Positions 1 through 8,854 of a DNA stretch of 64,000 nt are shown here, piece after piece. Position 1 is the first letter of the stretch; each line of letters starts with the position of its first letter. The stretch covers positions 1 to 64,000 of the forward strand of contig JAHHHU010000013.1 of the NCBI GenBank assembly GCA_019359175.1, read 5' to 3'. The position numbers and the translations under genes were made by a program. The notes under the pieces are model-generated. The model searched no databases and had not been told where the DNA came from. It saw only the letters and a program-made list of their open reading frames with translations. The stretch is from Phormidium tanganyikae FI6-MK23. Its GTDB lineage: Bacteria; Cyanobacteriota; Cyanobacteriia; Leptolyngbyales; Leptolyngbyaceae.

Positions 1-2
1 CT

Positions 3-116
3 CAACTGCAAACGAAAGTGGACACGCTGATTGCCGATTTAACCGCAGAAACCGTTGCTTCTGTAACTGGCTTTAGCTTTATCGTAGATGCACTATCTGT
101 CGCTGGTATTTTTTGA
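3..116 (+). CDS. C-terminal end of an unidentified protein (partial)
   Basis: An open frame enters from the left edge and runs 37 codons to a TGA at 114-116. The peptide is mildly amphipathic and ends in a hydrophobic stretch (SFIVDALSVAGIF). I do not recognise the family, and only the tail is present. It is followed after 6 nt by a HicB-like remnant. Confidence 0.4.
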   Translation, partial: QLQTKVDTLIADLTAETVASVTGFSFIVDALSVAGIF

Positions 117-122
117 TTTGGT

Positions 123-251
123 ATGACGCATGGCGAAACCTACGAAGAGGCTGCTAGACGAGGACAAGAAGTGATTGAGATGATCGTTGAAGACTATCGA
201 GAAACTGGAAAGCCTTTGCCTGAACCTCAGCGCGTGGTTAGTGCTGCCTAG
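123..251 (+). pseudogene. HicB-family antitoxin, C-terminal remnant
   Basis: The 42 codons from ATG 123 read THGETYEEAARRGQEV and then a PLPEPQ tail, which match the second half of HicB/UPF0150-type antitoxins (from memory of the family). Full-length members have about 30 more N-terminal residues carrying the first beta strands of the partially degraded RNase H-like fold. Here an in-frame TGA lies 9 nt before the ATG and no upstream frame supplies that half. No HicA toxin frame is visible in the window, although it could lie to the left. It is probably a decayed antitoxin; a very short functional derivative cannot be excluded. Confidence 0.6.
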
Positions 252-335
252 GGTGACATTCTTTTGTCATAATCCTTCTCCACAATAGGAACAGGTAGAA
301 GAAACAGCCCTTTTCACTCTCTCGGAACTCTGCAA

Positions 336-1094
336 ATGACTTCTAATCGCTTCCTAAAAACCTCGATCGCTTCATTATCTTTAGTCTCAATTGGTGCAAT
401 CAGTACACTAGTCGGCACTCAAATTCCAGCGGCTCAAACGCAACCCGCGATCGCACAACTTTCGACCAATGACGACAATTTCGTCTCCAATGCTGTTGAT
501 CGCACTGGTAAATCGGTGGTGCGAATCGATTCAACCCGTGAGCGTAGCACTGCCAGAGGTGAACAAGTCCAGCGCGGGACAGGTTCAGGATTCATTCTGC
601 GATCGGATGGTTTAATCGTGACAAATGCTCACGTTGTCTCTGGCGCAAATCGTGTAAGCGTGACGCTGAAAAATGGACAAGAATACACCGGACGAGTGTT
701 GGGTGCAGATCGCCAAAGTGATGTCGCGGTTGTGAAAATCGACGCAAATAATCTTCCCGCTGTTAGCTTAGGCAACTCTGATCAACTCAAACCCGGAGAA
801 TGGGCGATCGCCATTGGCAACCCGCTCGGACTTGATAACACCGTGACGGTTGGAATTATTAGCGGTACAGAGCGATCGGCAAGAGCCTTCGGTTTACGAA
901 GTTCACAACCCTTTATCCAAACCGATGCCGCGATCAATCCCGGAAACTCTGGCGGGCCGTTATTAAACCAAAGCGGACAAGTGATCGGCATCAATACTGC
1001 CATTATTCAAGGCGCACAAGGAATCGGATTTGCCATTCCGATCAACCGAGCGCAACAAATCGCGAATCAACTGACCGCTCAGGCTGGCGTGTAA
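336..1094 (+). CDS. HtrA/Deg-family (S1C) serine protease lacking a PDZ domain
   Basis: A 252-residue trypsin-like serine protease, probably exported to the periplasm or lumen: an N-terminal signal sequence (residues about 1-35, hydrophobic core [10 protein letters not shown]) precedes the catalytic domain. The triad is visible as His99 (TNAHVVSG), Asp129 (QSDVAVVKI) and Ser205 (GNSGGPLL). Cyanobacterial HhoA, HhoB and HtrA are about 390-450 residues with one PDZ domain after the protease fold. This protein stops right after the last strand and helix of the catalytic domain ([10 protein letters not shown]), so the PDZ domain is absent. No PDZ-like sequence follows in another frame. It may act like plant Deg5, which also lacks a PDZ domain, or be a truncated paralogue. 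Confidence 0.9.
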   Translation: MTSNRFLKTSIASLSLVSIGAISTLVGTQIPAAQTQPAIAQLSTNDDNFVSNAVDRTGKSVVRIDSTRERSTARGEQVQRGTGSGFILRSDGLIVTNAHVVSGANRVSVTLKNGQEYTGRVLGADRQSDVAVVKIDANNLPAVSLGNSDQLKPGEWAIAIGNPLGLDNTVTVGIISGTERSARAFGLRSSQPFIQTDAAINPGNSGGPLLNQSGQVIGINTAIIQGAQGIGFAIPINRAQQIANQLTAQAGV

Positions 1095-1114
1095 CTGAAA
1101 CTCACGAACACTCA

Positions 1115-1552
1115 ATGCAGCGGGGCTATCGCACGCTAAAATATGGACGTTCTTTACAAGGATTCACTGTGGTAGAGCGACCTATCAAAAAGTCTGAGCG
1201 TCAAGCAAGTGAGGCATCAGACGCGACTTCAGCATCACCCCAAACCCAACCCTCAACTTCTGAGTCTGAGGGTTCCGCCGCTCTTCCAGACGGAATCAAG
1301 CCTTCCTCAAGCCCCCGTCCTGTGAAGAAAGGTGATGCGCCAAGATCCGATATGCCAAGATCCGAAGAAAAACGCGGTAAAAGAAACGATCGAGGCAACG
1401 ATCGAGGAAGGAAATCGGAAAAATCGGATGCGCCTCCGATCAATCCTGCCTTGATGCGAGGCCCAAAACCGCCCAAAGCTTCGGCAGCAACGCCAGAAGT
1501 TGAAACTCCATCAGAAGAATCAGAATCGTCTGAAACTGCGATCGAGTCTTAA
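1115..1552 (+). CDS. conserved low-complexity, charged hypothetical protein
   Basis: A 145-residue protein that I cannot assign. The first 25 residues are ordered (QRGYRTLKYGRSLQGFTVVE). The rest is Ser/Glu/Pro-rich and then basic (EKRGKRNDRGNDRGRKSEK), with a PALMRGPKPPK segment that suggests nucleic-acid or ribosome contact by an unstructured tail. It follows the protease gene by 20 nt and ends with a 4-nt tail-to-tail overlap with rsmG. The frame is open further upstream without a convincing start, so ATG 1115 is only the first available start. Confidence 0.55.
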   Translation: MQRGYRTLKYGRSLQGFTVVERPIKKSERQASEASDATSASPQTQPSTSESEGSAALPDGIKPSSSPRPVKKGDAPRSDMPRSEEKRGKRNDRGNDRGRKSEKSDAPPINPALMRGPKPPKASAATPEVETPSEESESSETAIES

Positions 1553-2271
1553 AGCGGATCTTGAGTCGGAATGCCGATCGCTCTTGGAAATTCCGCAGGG
1601 GTTGGCGCTGTTTTACGCAAATACAAACAGTGTCGAACCCCATGCGATAAAGGCGTTTCAAAGCGATCGCATTCTTCCACGACTCCGCCTAATTTTTCCA
1701 CCGTTTGATCGAGCGCGATCGCTTCTTCTTCTGTCCATTGCCCTCGATACAAAACGGCTAATCCGCCGATCTTGAGCAACGGTAACGCATACTCCGCGCA
1801 TACCGAAGCGGCAGCGACCGCGCGAATCGTCGCCAGATCGTAAAAGGCTCGATGCCCAGAAGCTTGTCCGATTTGCTCTACTCGATCGACGACCGATCGC
1901 ACATTGCTTAATTTCAGCGCTTTCGTACTATCTTGTAAAAAATTAACTTTCTTCCGAGTGGAATCGAGCAGCGTAATTTTCCAATCGGGACGCGTGATCG
2001 CCATTGGAATTCCTGGAAATCCTGCCCCGGTTCCAATATCGATCGCGCTTAAATTCGCTTCGGTCACTTTTGGAAACACACCCCGCAGCGAATCCCACAA
2101 ATGCTTTTCCCAGAAATCAACTGGCTCAACAATGCGCGTTAAATTCTGTTGCTGATTGCCTGTGAGAACCAATTCATAAAACCGCTGGAATCGCGATCGC
2201 TGTTCCTCGGTCGGACACCAATTTGTCGTCGATCGCCAAAGATCGCTCATTTCCGGTAGCGCTACTAACAT
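1549..2271 (-). CDS. rsmG: 16S rRNA (guanine527-N7)-methyltransferase
   Basis: RsmG (GidB) uses S-adenosylmethionine to methylate N7 of G527 in 16S rRNA in the cytoplasm. The 240-residue length is typical. The SAM-binding loop is AIDIGTGAGFPGIPMAI, followed by LLDSTRKKVNFL, and the N-terminal NLTRI-x8-FWEKHLWDSL block is characteristic. The first ATG is preferred because ALPEMSDLW aligns with the usual cyanobacterial N-terminus. The gene starts inside the last codons of the upstream ABC ATPase gene (7-nt overlap), so the two are probably co-transcribed and translationally coupled. Confidence 0.96.
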   Translation of the reverse strand: MLVALPEMSDLWRSTTNWCPTEEQRSRFQRFYELVLTGNQQQNLTRIVEPVDFWEKHLWDSLRGVFPKVTEANLSAIDIGTGAGFPGIPMAITRPDWKITLLDSTRKKVNFLQDSTKALKLSNVRSVVDRVEQIGQASGHRAFYDLATIRAVAAASVCAEYALPLLKIGGLAVLYRGQWTEEEAIALDQTVEKLGGVVEECDRFETPLSHGVRHCLYLRKTAPTPAEFPRAIGIPTQDPL

Positions 2272-2936
2272 CCAATGCGCTCCAACCGTTCAGGGGCAAG
2301 TTCTTCGGGTGTGACTTCTTTGAGTTCGCCGTGGCGGAGCGACCAACAGCGATCGGCAATTTCTAACATATCACCCGCATCGTGGGACACCACAAGCAAA
2401 CTCCAATGGGTTTTCAGCTTGGCGAGCAATCGAACGAGCTGCCGCCGAATCGACCAATCTAACCCTGCGGTCGGTTCATCGAGTAGGAGAATACTCGGCT
2501 GCCGAATCAACTGAACCGCTAACGCCAATCGTCGCTGTTGCCCGCCACTGAGCGCATGAGGAGCCATCGACAGCGACAAATGATCCAAAGCCACTTCCCG
2601 CAGGGCTTCATGAATGCGATCGGAACTCAATTCTGGATGTCCCAAGCGCAACTCTTCTAAGATGGTGCCGCCGCAGAAATGCCGCTCTGGAAACTGAAAC
2701 ACCAGCCCGCACAACTGCTGCATATTGAGAAAATTCAATTCCTGTTCACGCCAGAGAATCTCGCCGCTCGTATGCTCTGCCAATCCCGCCAAAATTTCCA
2801 GTAGCGTACTTTTTCCAGAGCCACTCGGCCCGACCACTAAAGTTAGTTGCTGAGGAGCGACTTCTAGATTGATCGATTTCAGAATCGGTTCAGGCGTGGC
2901 AGTGGGATGGTAGGACAAATCGCGCAGATAAAGCAT
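2265..2936 (-). CDS. ABC transporter ATP-binding protein (CbiO/EcfA-like)
   Basis: A single nucleotide-binding domain of 223 residues: Walker A GPSGSGKST (36-44), Q-loop Gln81 in VFQFPERHFCGG, signature LSGGQ (129-133) and Walker B SILLLDEPTAGLD. The FPERHF sequence after the Q-loop is reminiscent of energy-coupling-factor or cobalt/biotin ATPases that use an EcfT-type partner. No membrane component is encoded beside it, so the substrate is unknown. It lies directly upstream of rsmG with a 7-nt overlap. Confidence 0.9.
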   Translation of the reverse strand: MLYLRDLSYHPTATPEPILKSINLEVAPQQLTLVVGPSGSGKSTLLEILAGLAEHTSGEILWREQELNFLNMQQLCGLVFQFPERHFCGGTILEELRLGHPELSSDRIHEALREVALDHLSLSMAPHALSGGQQRRLALAVQLIRQPSILLLDEPTAGLDWSIRRQLVRLLAKLKTHWSLLVVSHDAGDMLEIADRCWSLRHGELKEVTPEELAPERLERIGC

Positions 2937-3089
2937 GAATTCAAACGTAGGGTTATCCTCAGCCTAGTTTACCTTGCGTTCATCCGGACGGGCTGATTTT
3001 GCGTGCGTCAAGAGATGAGAGAATCAAGCGGAACCTGCGATCGCGTAAAATCGTCTCTCAACTTCAATGCGTCAAAAAAATTCAACGTT

Positions 3090-4001
3090 ATGGTGAAGTG
3101 GCTGTCCAGTAAGCTGGCTCAACAAGTGAGTGCAGCAGCGCTAATGGTGGGAATGCTGGCGAGTCCGTCGCTTGCAAAAGATCCGTTTAGAACAACAAAT
3201 CCGCGTCCGATTAGCGATCGTACCGAAGCGGCATTTCGCGCGATTTTCGAGAAAGGCGACTATCGCAACATTCAGACTTTATTAAATCAGACTGATCCAA
3301 ATGAGCCGCTCTCCTTTGCCCTCAAAGGTCTAGTTGCCTACACTAGCTTTCAAGGCGAATCTGATCCGCAACGCAAACAAGCCCTGCTCAACGATTTCAA
3401 AACCTACGCGACTCAAACCCGCACGACTGCAGAGCAGCTTGCCAAATCTGATCCCCTACGCGGCAATATCTATCAAGCAGCAGGCACAATTTTAGAAGGC
3501 GGCTACATTGCAGCGACACAAGGCACAGTGCGCGGTATTCCTCAGATTTTGGGCAATCTCCAGCAAGCGTTCCGATACTTAGATGCCGCAGAACGGGTCG
3601 ATCCAAAAGATCCCGAACTCAATCTAATCAAAGGCTTAATCGATCTGACGCTTTCAGCCAATCTGAATCTGCCGCTATCGAGTCCGACTGATGCGATCGC
3701 AAGACTCGAACAAACTGCCCAACCGCGTTATCTTGCCGATCGTGGTTTAGCAGTAGGATACCGAGATCTCAAGCAGTTTGATAAAGCCTTACAAGCGGTT
3801 GATCGTGCTTTGAGTAAAACGCCTAGTAATCCTGAACTCAGCTATTTGAAAGCACAGATCCTGGTTCGGAGTCAGCGCGATCGCGATAGCATTCCACTGT
3901 TTGAAACGGCGCTCAGCAAGAAAGACCAGCTTCCAGCCGCTACCGTCCAACAAATCCAAAGAGAACTGCGAGGCGCACAACAACGCGCAGGCGGACGATA
4001 A
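3090..4001 (+). CDS. exported TPR-like repeat protein (Sll0314-type)
   Basis: A 303-residue protein from ATG 3090; an upstream GTG at 3003 would add 29 residues with no signal character. From 3090 the product begins with a signal peptide (basic MVKWLSSK, hydrophobic core, cleavage near SLAKD). The body is helical with TPR-like patterns, for example LADRGLAVGYRDLKQFDKALQ and NPELSYLKAQILV near the C-terminus. It resembles a cyanobacterial family annotated as Sll0314/Alr1819-type, an identification made from memory. A periplasmic or lumenal scaffold role is inferred. A hairpin follows the stop. Confidence 0.7.
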   Translation: MVKWLSSKLAQQVSAAALMVGMLASPSLAKDPFRTTNPRPISDRTEAAFRAIFEKGDYRNIQTLLNQTDPNEPLSFALKGLVAYTSFQGESDPQRKQALLNDFKTYATQTRTTAEQLAKSDPLRGNIYQAAGTILEGGYIAATQGTVRGIPQILGNLQQAFRYLDAAERVDPKDPELNLIKGLIDLTLSANLNLPLSSPTDAIARLEQTAQPRYLADRGLAVGYRDLKQFDKALQAVDRALSKTPSNPELSYLKAQILVRSQRDRDSIPLFETALSKKDQLPAATVQQIQRELRGAQQRAGGR

Positions 4002-4005
4002 AATA

Positions 4006-4039
4006 GAAGTCAGGCAACTTCTACAACCTGCCTGACTTC
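4006..4039 (+). terminator. hairpin after the TPR-like gene
   Basis: An 11-bp perfect stem (GAAGTCAGGCA / TGCCTGACTTC) with a 12-nt loop, followed by a weak T-rich stretch. It ends 6 nt before the start of the next gene, so it could also act in that gene's leader. Confidence 0.5.
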
Positions 4040-4045
4040 ATCTTT

Positions 4046-4504
4046 ATGCTTATTCAGTTTCGAGAATTTGACCCGTTTAACGTTTGGATTTGGATTGAGT
4101 TTAATACTGTGCCTTCTGAGATGGAGAAACAGTATGTCGAAGAAGTATTTAGCTCCTGGTTTTTCCTCGGTAAGCTGGGCGGCTTTAATGCGGAAAATCT
4201 GCAGGTGCAAGACATGGGGCTAGAGATTAGCCATATGCCTTATGACGAAAGTACCGCCGATGACAGCATGATGGCGGTGATGCACAACATGAGCGACTTT
4301 GAGTACGAAAGCAACTGGGGTCGCTGCTGGTTCGATTTGGGAACGAGTGATGCGATCGCGCTTGATGTTTTGGTCAATTCATTGCGCCAGTTGAGCAAAG
4401 ATTTTGTAACGATCGACAGTGTGATCGTCGGCGGCGAAAATGAAGATTGGCGAGTTCCGGGCAGTAACGAACCCGGATTCGTTATGGACAATCAGCGAAA
4501 CTAA
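4046..4504 (+). CDS. DUF3531 family protein
   Basis: A 152-residue soluble protein matching the cyanobacterial DUF3531 family as I know it: an FREFDPFNVWIW start, the block FSSWFFLGKLGGFNAENLQ, and a late SNWGRCWFDLGTSDAIALD. Function is not known, and homologues occur in plastid-bearing eukaryotes as well as cyanobacteria. It ends with a 4-nt convergent overlap with the ABC ATPase gene on the other strand. Confidence 0.85.
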   Translation: MLIQFREFDPFNVWIWIEFNTVPSEMEKQYVEEVFSSWFFLGKLGGFNAENLQVQDMGLEISHMPYDESTADDSMMAVMHNMSDFEYESNWGRCWFDLGTSDAIALDVLVNSLRQLSKDFVTIDSVIVGGENEDWRVPGSNEPGFVMDNQRN

Positions 4505-5484
4505 TTCACTACACCCGCTTTGAAGACGCGCCCGATCACTTCTTCGATCGGGGGATCAGTGACCGATAAATCTACGACTTGCAGTTCAGCGAGAATTTTC
4601 GCGATCGCGTGTGTCAATTTTTCTTGCTCGACCAACAACCGCACCGATTGCTTATCTACTTCCTGAACATCACCATAAGCGGATAATTCGGCTTCGGTGT
4701 AAGTTCGATTGAATTCGACTTTCACTTCGCGGTAAGGAGAGAAACGATCCACCAAGCCATCGAGACTACCATCATAAATAAGCTGCCCATGGTGGATCAT
4801 CAGAACGCGCTCACACAATGCGGTGATATCTGCCATGTAATGACTGGTGAGTAGAACGGTGGCTTTATATCGATCGTTATATTCTTTCAAAAATTCTCGC
4901 ACAGCCACTTGAGCATTGACATCAAGCCCCAAAGTCGGTTCATCGAGAAACAAAACCTGCGGCTGATGTAGCAAGGCGGCGAGGAGTTCGGCTTTCATCC
5001 GTTCACCGAGGGAGAGTTTCCGAACGGGCTGATTGAGCTTGCCTTCGAGCGAGAGCATTTCAGAAAGCTCCCCGACTCGTGTTTGTAAAGCCCGATCGCT
5101 AATTCCATACACTGCCGCATTAATCTTCAGCGAATCTGCCGCAGGCAAATCCCAGATCAACTGCTGCTTTTGTCCCATGACGAGCGTGATCTTTTTCAAA
5201 AACGCCGACCGACGCTCAAACGGAACTTGTCCCGCAACCGTGACTTTTCCAGATGACGGGTGAATCAATCCGGTGAGCATTTTCAGCGTCGTTGTCTTCC
5301 CCGCACCATTCGCGCCCAGAAATCCTACAACTTCCCCCGGCTCAATCCGAAAAGAGACATCTTGCACCGCCTTCACTTGTCGGTAAGTGCGCTTAAAGAA
5401 ATGTGTTACAGTCCCTTTGAAGCCTGCTTCTTTAACGGCAACGGGGTAGGTTTTGGTGAGTCTATCGACGGTAATGGTAGACAT
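4501..5484 (-). CDS. ABC-2 type transporter ATP-binding protein
   Basis: A 327-residue cytoplasmic ATPase: Walker A GANGAGKTT (57-65), signature variant LSLGE (157-161), Walker B VLFLDEPTLGLD and the H-loop LLTSHYMADI. The first 40 residues include an extra FKGTVTHFFKRTYR segment before the NBD, and about 90 residues follow it, as in ATPases partnered with two ABC-2 permeases (multidrug or polysaccharide export). Those permeases are not in this window. The non-canonical signature (LSLGE instead of LSGGQ) is common in this subfamily. Confidence 0.9.
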   Translation of the reverse strand: MSTITVDRLTKTYPVAVKEAGFKGTVTHFFKRTYRQVKAVQDVSFRIEPGEVVGFLGANGAGKTTTLKMLTGLIHPSSGKVTVAGQVPFERRSAFLKKITLVMGQKQQLIWDLPAADSLKINAAVYGISDRALQTRVGELSEMLSLEGKLNQPVRKLSLGERMKAELLAALLHQPQVLFLDEPTLGLDVNAQVAVREFLKEYNDRYKATVLLTSHYMADITALCERVLMIHHGQLIYDGSLDGLVDRFSPYREVKVEFNRTYTEAELSAYGDVQEVDKQSVRLLVEQEKLTHAIAKILAELQVVDLSVTDPPIEEVIGRVFKAGVVN

Positions 5485-5747
5485 GAGAATGAAGAATGAG
5501 GAGGCAGAATCTTAAGCGATCCTTCTCAAATTTAAAGGAGCATTGGAAACAACCTTATAAATAACCGTTTAACAATAGATTTTGTATCTATCTGAGGGGA
5601 TCTCTTCAGTTTTGGGCATAGCGCAACTTTGAATTTAGCTGTACACAACTACGACATCGTGTCTTTTGACATCAAAGATCTTTCCGTCACATGATCAGGC
5701 GGAAATTACCGAAGTTGTTATACAGACGGAATTTAATAAGCAGCATA

Positions 5748-7892
5748 ATGAGTAACAGCATTTATCGATCGAGCATTTCTTTTTTTGGCGTTGTATTTCT
5801 CTCTGCCACAGTATTTGCTGAACTCAGTCACAGTGCAGAGACCCAGACTCAATCTAATTCAATTAGCAATCAATCCACTGATTCAAGTAATTCGGTAACA
5901 CAGTCCCCAACATTCTCTCCTCAAAATCTTCGAGATTTTCAAACGCCGCTCACCAAAGCTCAGTTTCTTCAACCAAAGCCTTCAGCGACTCGTGCAGAAG
6001 ACACAGGAACCGTTGAACCCCTACTCAGTCAAGCCGAGCCTCCAGAAGAAGAGGAAGAGATCGTTTTTGAAGAAAAGCGCCAAAAGCCAAATTCAACTCC
6101 GGTATATACGATCGATGCTGATGAGATTCGCCGCGAGAGTGCAGATAGTCTAGCCGAACTGCTTCGGGGCTTGCCAGGATTTGCGATTAACGATGCTGGT
6201 TTTGGTGCAGATGTTCACACAGGAACGTTTTATCGTGGGGCTTCGATCAATCAATCAGTATTTTTGCTCAATGGCAGACCGATCGGGTCAAATATCAGCA
6301 TCTATCACGGCGGAACTGATTTAAATTCAATTCCGACAGGCGCGATCGAGCAAGTTGAACTGTCGAGCGGAACGGCTGCTACGTTGTACGGTTCTGAGGC
6401 GTTTGGGGGCGTGGTTAATATCACCACAAAAAAAGGCGATGGTATCCCAAGGTTTAGTGGCTTTGCTCAAGTAGGATCGCTTAGTTCCTCAAATTACCGA
6501 GGCAATTACTCTGGTGAGATCGGAGCCGTAAATTATTTGTTGAGCTATCAACGATTCAAGGCTGACAATGACTACCGAGTTCCAGTTGGAGCGGCAAATC
6601 GTGGGCCAGATGGGCGATTGTTCAACGGAGATTCTACCCAAGATAACTACTATGGCAATTTGAATTTTGATCTCAACGATCGTAATTCCCTGAGCTTAGA
6701 TGTCTCGACGGTCACGAGTCGGCGCGGACTGTTGTACTTTGGATTTCCCTTGCAGAGCGATCGATTGGATCACGATACCGTAAATGCAGGTTTAACGTGG
6801 AAGGCAATGCTGGGAAATCGTGATGATTCGACGCTGAATACAACGCTGTCGTTTAATCAAGACTATTTCAGCACTTACGGGCCGACACAAGCCACATTTT
6901 TCCGGCGGGGGGTCTTGAATTCTCGCGGCTTGAATGCCAGAGTCGAACACAATTGGCAAACGAGCAAAACGAATAATTTGCGTTGGGGCGTTGACCTGAA
7001 AAATTCGTGGTTGACTGGAGAAGCTTTTAGTACACTGCCTCGGTTGGCTCGATTTAATGGAGAGTTCGATCGCAATCGCTTTCAGGCTGCCTTATTTGCC
7101 TTAAATACCTGGCAAGTTACGAATAACTTTCAAGCCGAATTCGGTCTACGGCAAAACTTTACCAATGAATTTGGCAGTTATCTAAATCCGAGTGTGGGAG
7201 CGCGTTGGGCACTTTCACCGGGTGTTGCGCTGCGAGGCAGTTGGGTTTCGGTACATCGCAATCCAGGACTCGATCAACTCTACGCCTTTGACACGGTTCA
7301 CAACTGGCTTCCGAATCCCGACCTTCAACCAGAAACCGGATCATCTTGGACGACTGGACTCGATTTTCAGCTATCAAAAAGTTTTGACGCGCAATTGACT
7401 TACTTTGGTAGCCGATTAAACGATCGAATTGGAATCCAATCTGGACAGTGGGCGAATATCGGTTTAGTCAATACCAACGGAATCGAGGCAGCACTACGTT
7501 GGCGGCTTTCTTCACAGTGGTCTACCTTCCTCAACTACACATACACTGATGCCAAAATTGGGAGTGGGGTTGAGCGAGGATTGCAACTCAGTACGGTTCC
7601 GTTTTCTGTAGCGCGGCTTGGAATTGGTTACGCCTCAAATGGCTGGGAAGTGAATCTCTACGCGAACTACTTTAGTGGGGCGCGACGAGCTTTGTTTACC
7701 CTTGCAGGTGATGATCCCCGCGAATTTTCACCGTCTTGGATCAATTTTGATTTGGGCTTGCGAATTCCAGTGACTCGTGGATTGGGAGTTACGGTGTTTC
7801 TTGAAAACCTTGGCGATCGCACTTATGAAAGAGTGAATCGAATCTATCAACCTGGCTTAACTTATCGAATTGGGGTGGTTTCAGATTTTTAG
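5748..7892 (+). CDS. TonB-dependent outer-membrane receptor
   Basis: A 714-residue outer-membrane receptor from ATG 5748; an earlier in-frame ATG at 5691 gives a longer basic leader. The signal peptide core is SISFFGVVFLSAT. A low-complexity linker of about 100 residues leads to a plug domain (TIDADEIRRESADSLAELLRG, VFLLNGRPIG, GAIEQVELSSGTAATLYGSE, GGVVNITTK) and a 22-strand-type barrel ending in a terminal Phe. Such receptors import ferric siderophores, vitamin B12 or other scarce ligands. The N-terminal AMIN domain common in cyanobacterial siderophore receptors is not evident, and no siderophore or ABC uptake genes are adjacent, so the ligand is unknown. I saw no clear Fur box upstream. 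Confidence 0.92.
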   Translation: MSNSIYRSSISFFGVVFLSATVFAELSHSAETQTQSNSISNQSTDSSNSVTQSPTFSPQNLRDFQTPLTKAQFLQPKPSATRAEDTGTVEPLLSQAEPPEEEEEIVFEEKRQKPNSTPVYTIDADEIRRESADSLAELLRGLPGFAINDAGFGADVHTGTFYRGASINQSVFLLNGRPIGSNISIYHGGTDLNSIPTGAIEQVELSSGTAATLYGSEAFGGVVNITTKKGDGIPRFSGFAQVGSLSSSNYRGNYSGEIGAVNYLLSYQRFKADNDYRVPVGAANRGPDGRLFNGDSTQDNYYGNLNFDLNDRNSLSLDVSTVTSRRGLLYFGFPLQSDRLDHDTVNAGLTWKAMLGNRDDSTLNTTLSFNQDYFSTYGPTQATFFRRGVLNSRGLNARVEHNWQTSKTNNLRWGVDLKNSWLTGEAFSTLPRLARFNGEFDRNRFQAALFALNTWQVTNNFQAEFGLRQNFTNEFGSYLNPSVGARWALSPGVALRGSWVSVHRNPGLDQLYAFDTVHNWLPNPDLQPETGSSWTTGLDFQLSKSFDAQLTYFGSRLNDRIGIQSGQWANIGLVNTNGIEAALRWRLSSQWSTFLNYTYTDAKIGSGVERGLQLSTVPFSVARLGIGYASNGWEVNLYANYFSGARRALFTLAGDDPREFSPSWINFDLGLRIPVTRGLGVTVFLENLGDRTYERVNRIYQPGLTYRIGVVSDF

Positions 7893-7988
7893 ATGTGAAG
7901 CATTGCCTGAATTTTTTGCATTGCACTGCTGATTTTGAGGTATAAGATCCGACAGTGTTTACGCAAATCGCTTCAGGCAGTGTGTCCA

Positions 7989-8825
7989 ATGTCTAAGTCA
8001 GTTCCAGGCTGGGTTTATCTGTCCGTTGTCACGAATGTCGTGTTGGGTGCAACGTTAGGATTGTGGTTTTTAGGCGATCGCTATTTCACCGAAGCACTCA
8101 TTAACCCGCCTTCAAGACCTTCGATGGCTGCCAAAGCAGTCGAGAAACCCGAAATTGTCGCACAAGCCGCATCGATGTCACTGGGTCGATCGCTGACGTA
8201 TCAAGATTGGGTCGATTTGCTCGGTAAAGAAGCGAAGGCGATGATCAAACGAAAGCCCGATCGTTTAATCGTGATGGCAGGCGATTCGCTCACGCTCTGG
8301 TTTCCTCAAGATCTTTTACCGACTGACCACACTTGGCTGAATCAAGGAATCTCTGGTGAGACAACGGTTGGATTGTCGAAGCGATTAAAGCTATTCGATC
8401 AAGCGAAACCACAAGCGGTCTTTGTCATGGTTGGGATCAATGACCTTCTTAGAGGTAGCTCAGATCAAGACGTTCTCAATGCTCAAGAAGACATGATTAA
8501 TCAGCTAAAGAAGTCTCATCCGAAATCTACGATCGTGCTGCAATCGGTTCTGCCTCGTGCCAGAGAATCAATCACCACTGCCAATGCAACTCAAGTCGAG
8601 GCGCTTTCTAACGATCGTATCTATCAGTTCAATCGTCGCCTTGCTGCTTTAGCGGAGCAAACTGGAGTTGAATTTCTCAATTTGCAGCCGCTTTTTGCTG
8701 ATAACGAGGGCTTTTTGCGATCGGAACTCACGACCGATGGACTGCATTTAAGTACGCAAGGATATTTAGTTTGGCGATCGGCAATTCAGACTTTCAATCA
8801 ATTCGCCCTCCGCTCTAGTTTATGA
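7989..8825 (+). CDS. SGNH/GDSL-family hydrolase, membrane-anchored
   Basis: A 278-residue protein from ATG 7989 (a TTG at 7935 would lengthen it). One N-terminal transmembrane segment ([20 protein letters not shown]) anchors a periplasmic SGNH fold. Block I is AGDSLTLWF with nucleophile Ser100, block II includes NQGISGETT, block III is GINDLL, and block V is DGLHLS with Asp250 and His253. Family members are esterases, lipases or O-acyl hydrolases acting on lipids or cell-wall and polysaccharide acyl groups; the substrate cannot be told. Its stop overlaps a possible upstream start of ispH. Confidence 0.88.
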   Translation: MSKSVPGWVYLSVVTNVVLGATLGLWFLGDRYFTEALINPPSRPSMAAKAVEKPEIVAQAASMSLGRSLTYQDWVDLLGKEAKAMIKRKPDRLIVMAGDSLTLWFPQDLLPTDHTWLNQGISGETTVGLSKRLKLFDQAKPQAVFVMVGINDLLRGSSDQDVLNAQEDMINQLKKSHPKSTIVLQSVLPRARESITTANATQVEALSNDRIYQFNRRLAALAEQTGVEFLNLQPLFADNEGFLRSELTTDGLHLSTQGYLVWRSAIQTFNQFALRSSL

Positions 8826-8854
8826 TCGATCCTGTAGGCGCGAGGAAGGCGGAC

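Noticed and set aside
1044-1130. Hidden PDZ domain downstream of the HtrA-type gene
   Set aside because: The three forward frames after 1060 were read. None gives the usual YLGIQ-type PDZ start, and the next gene is a different low-complexity protein.
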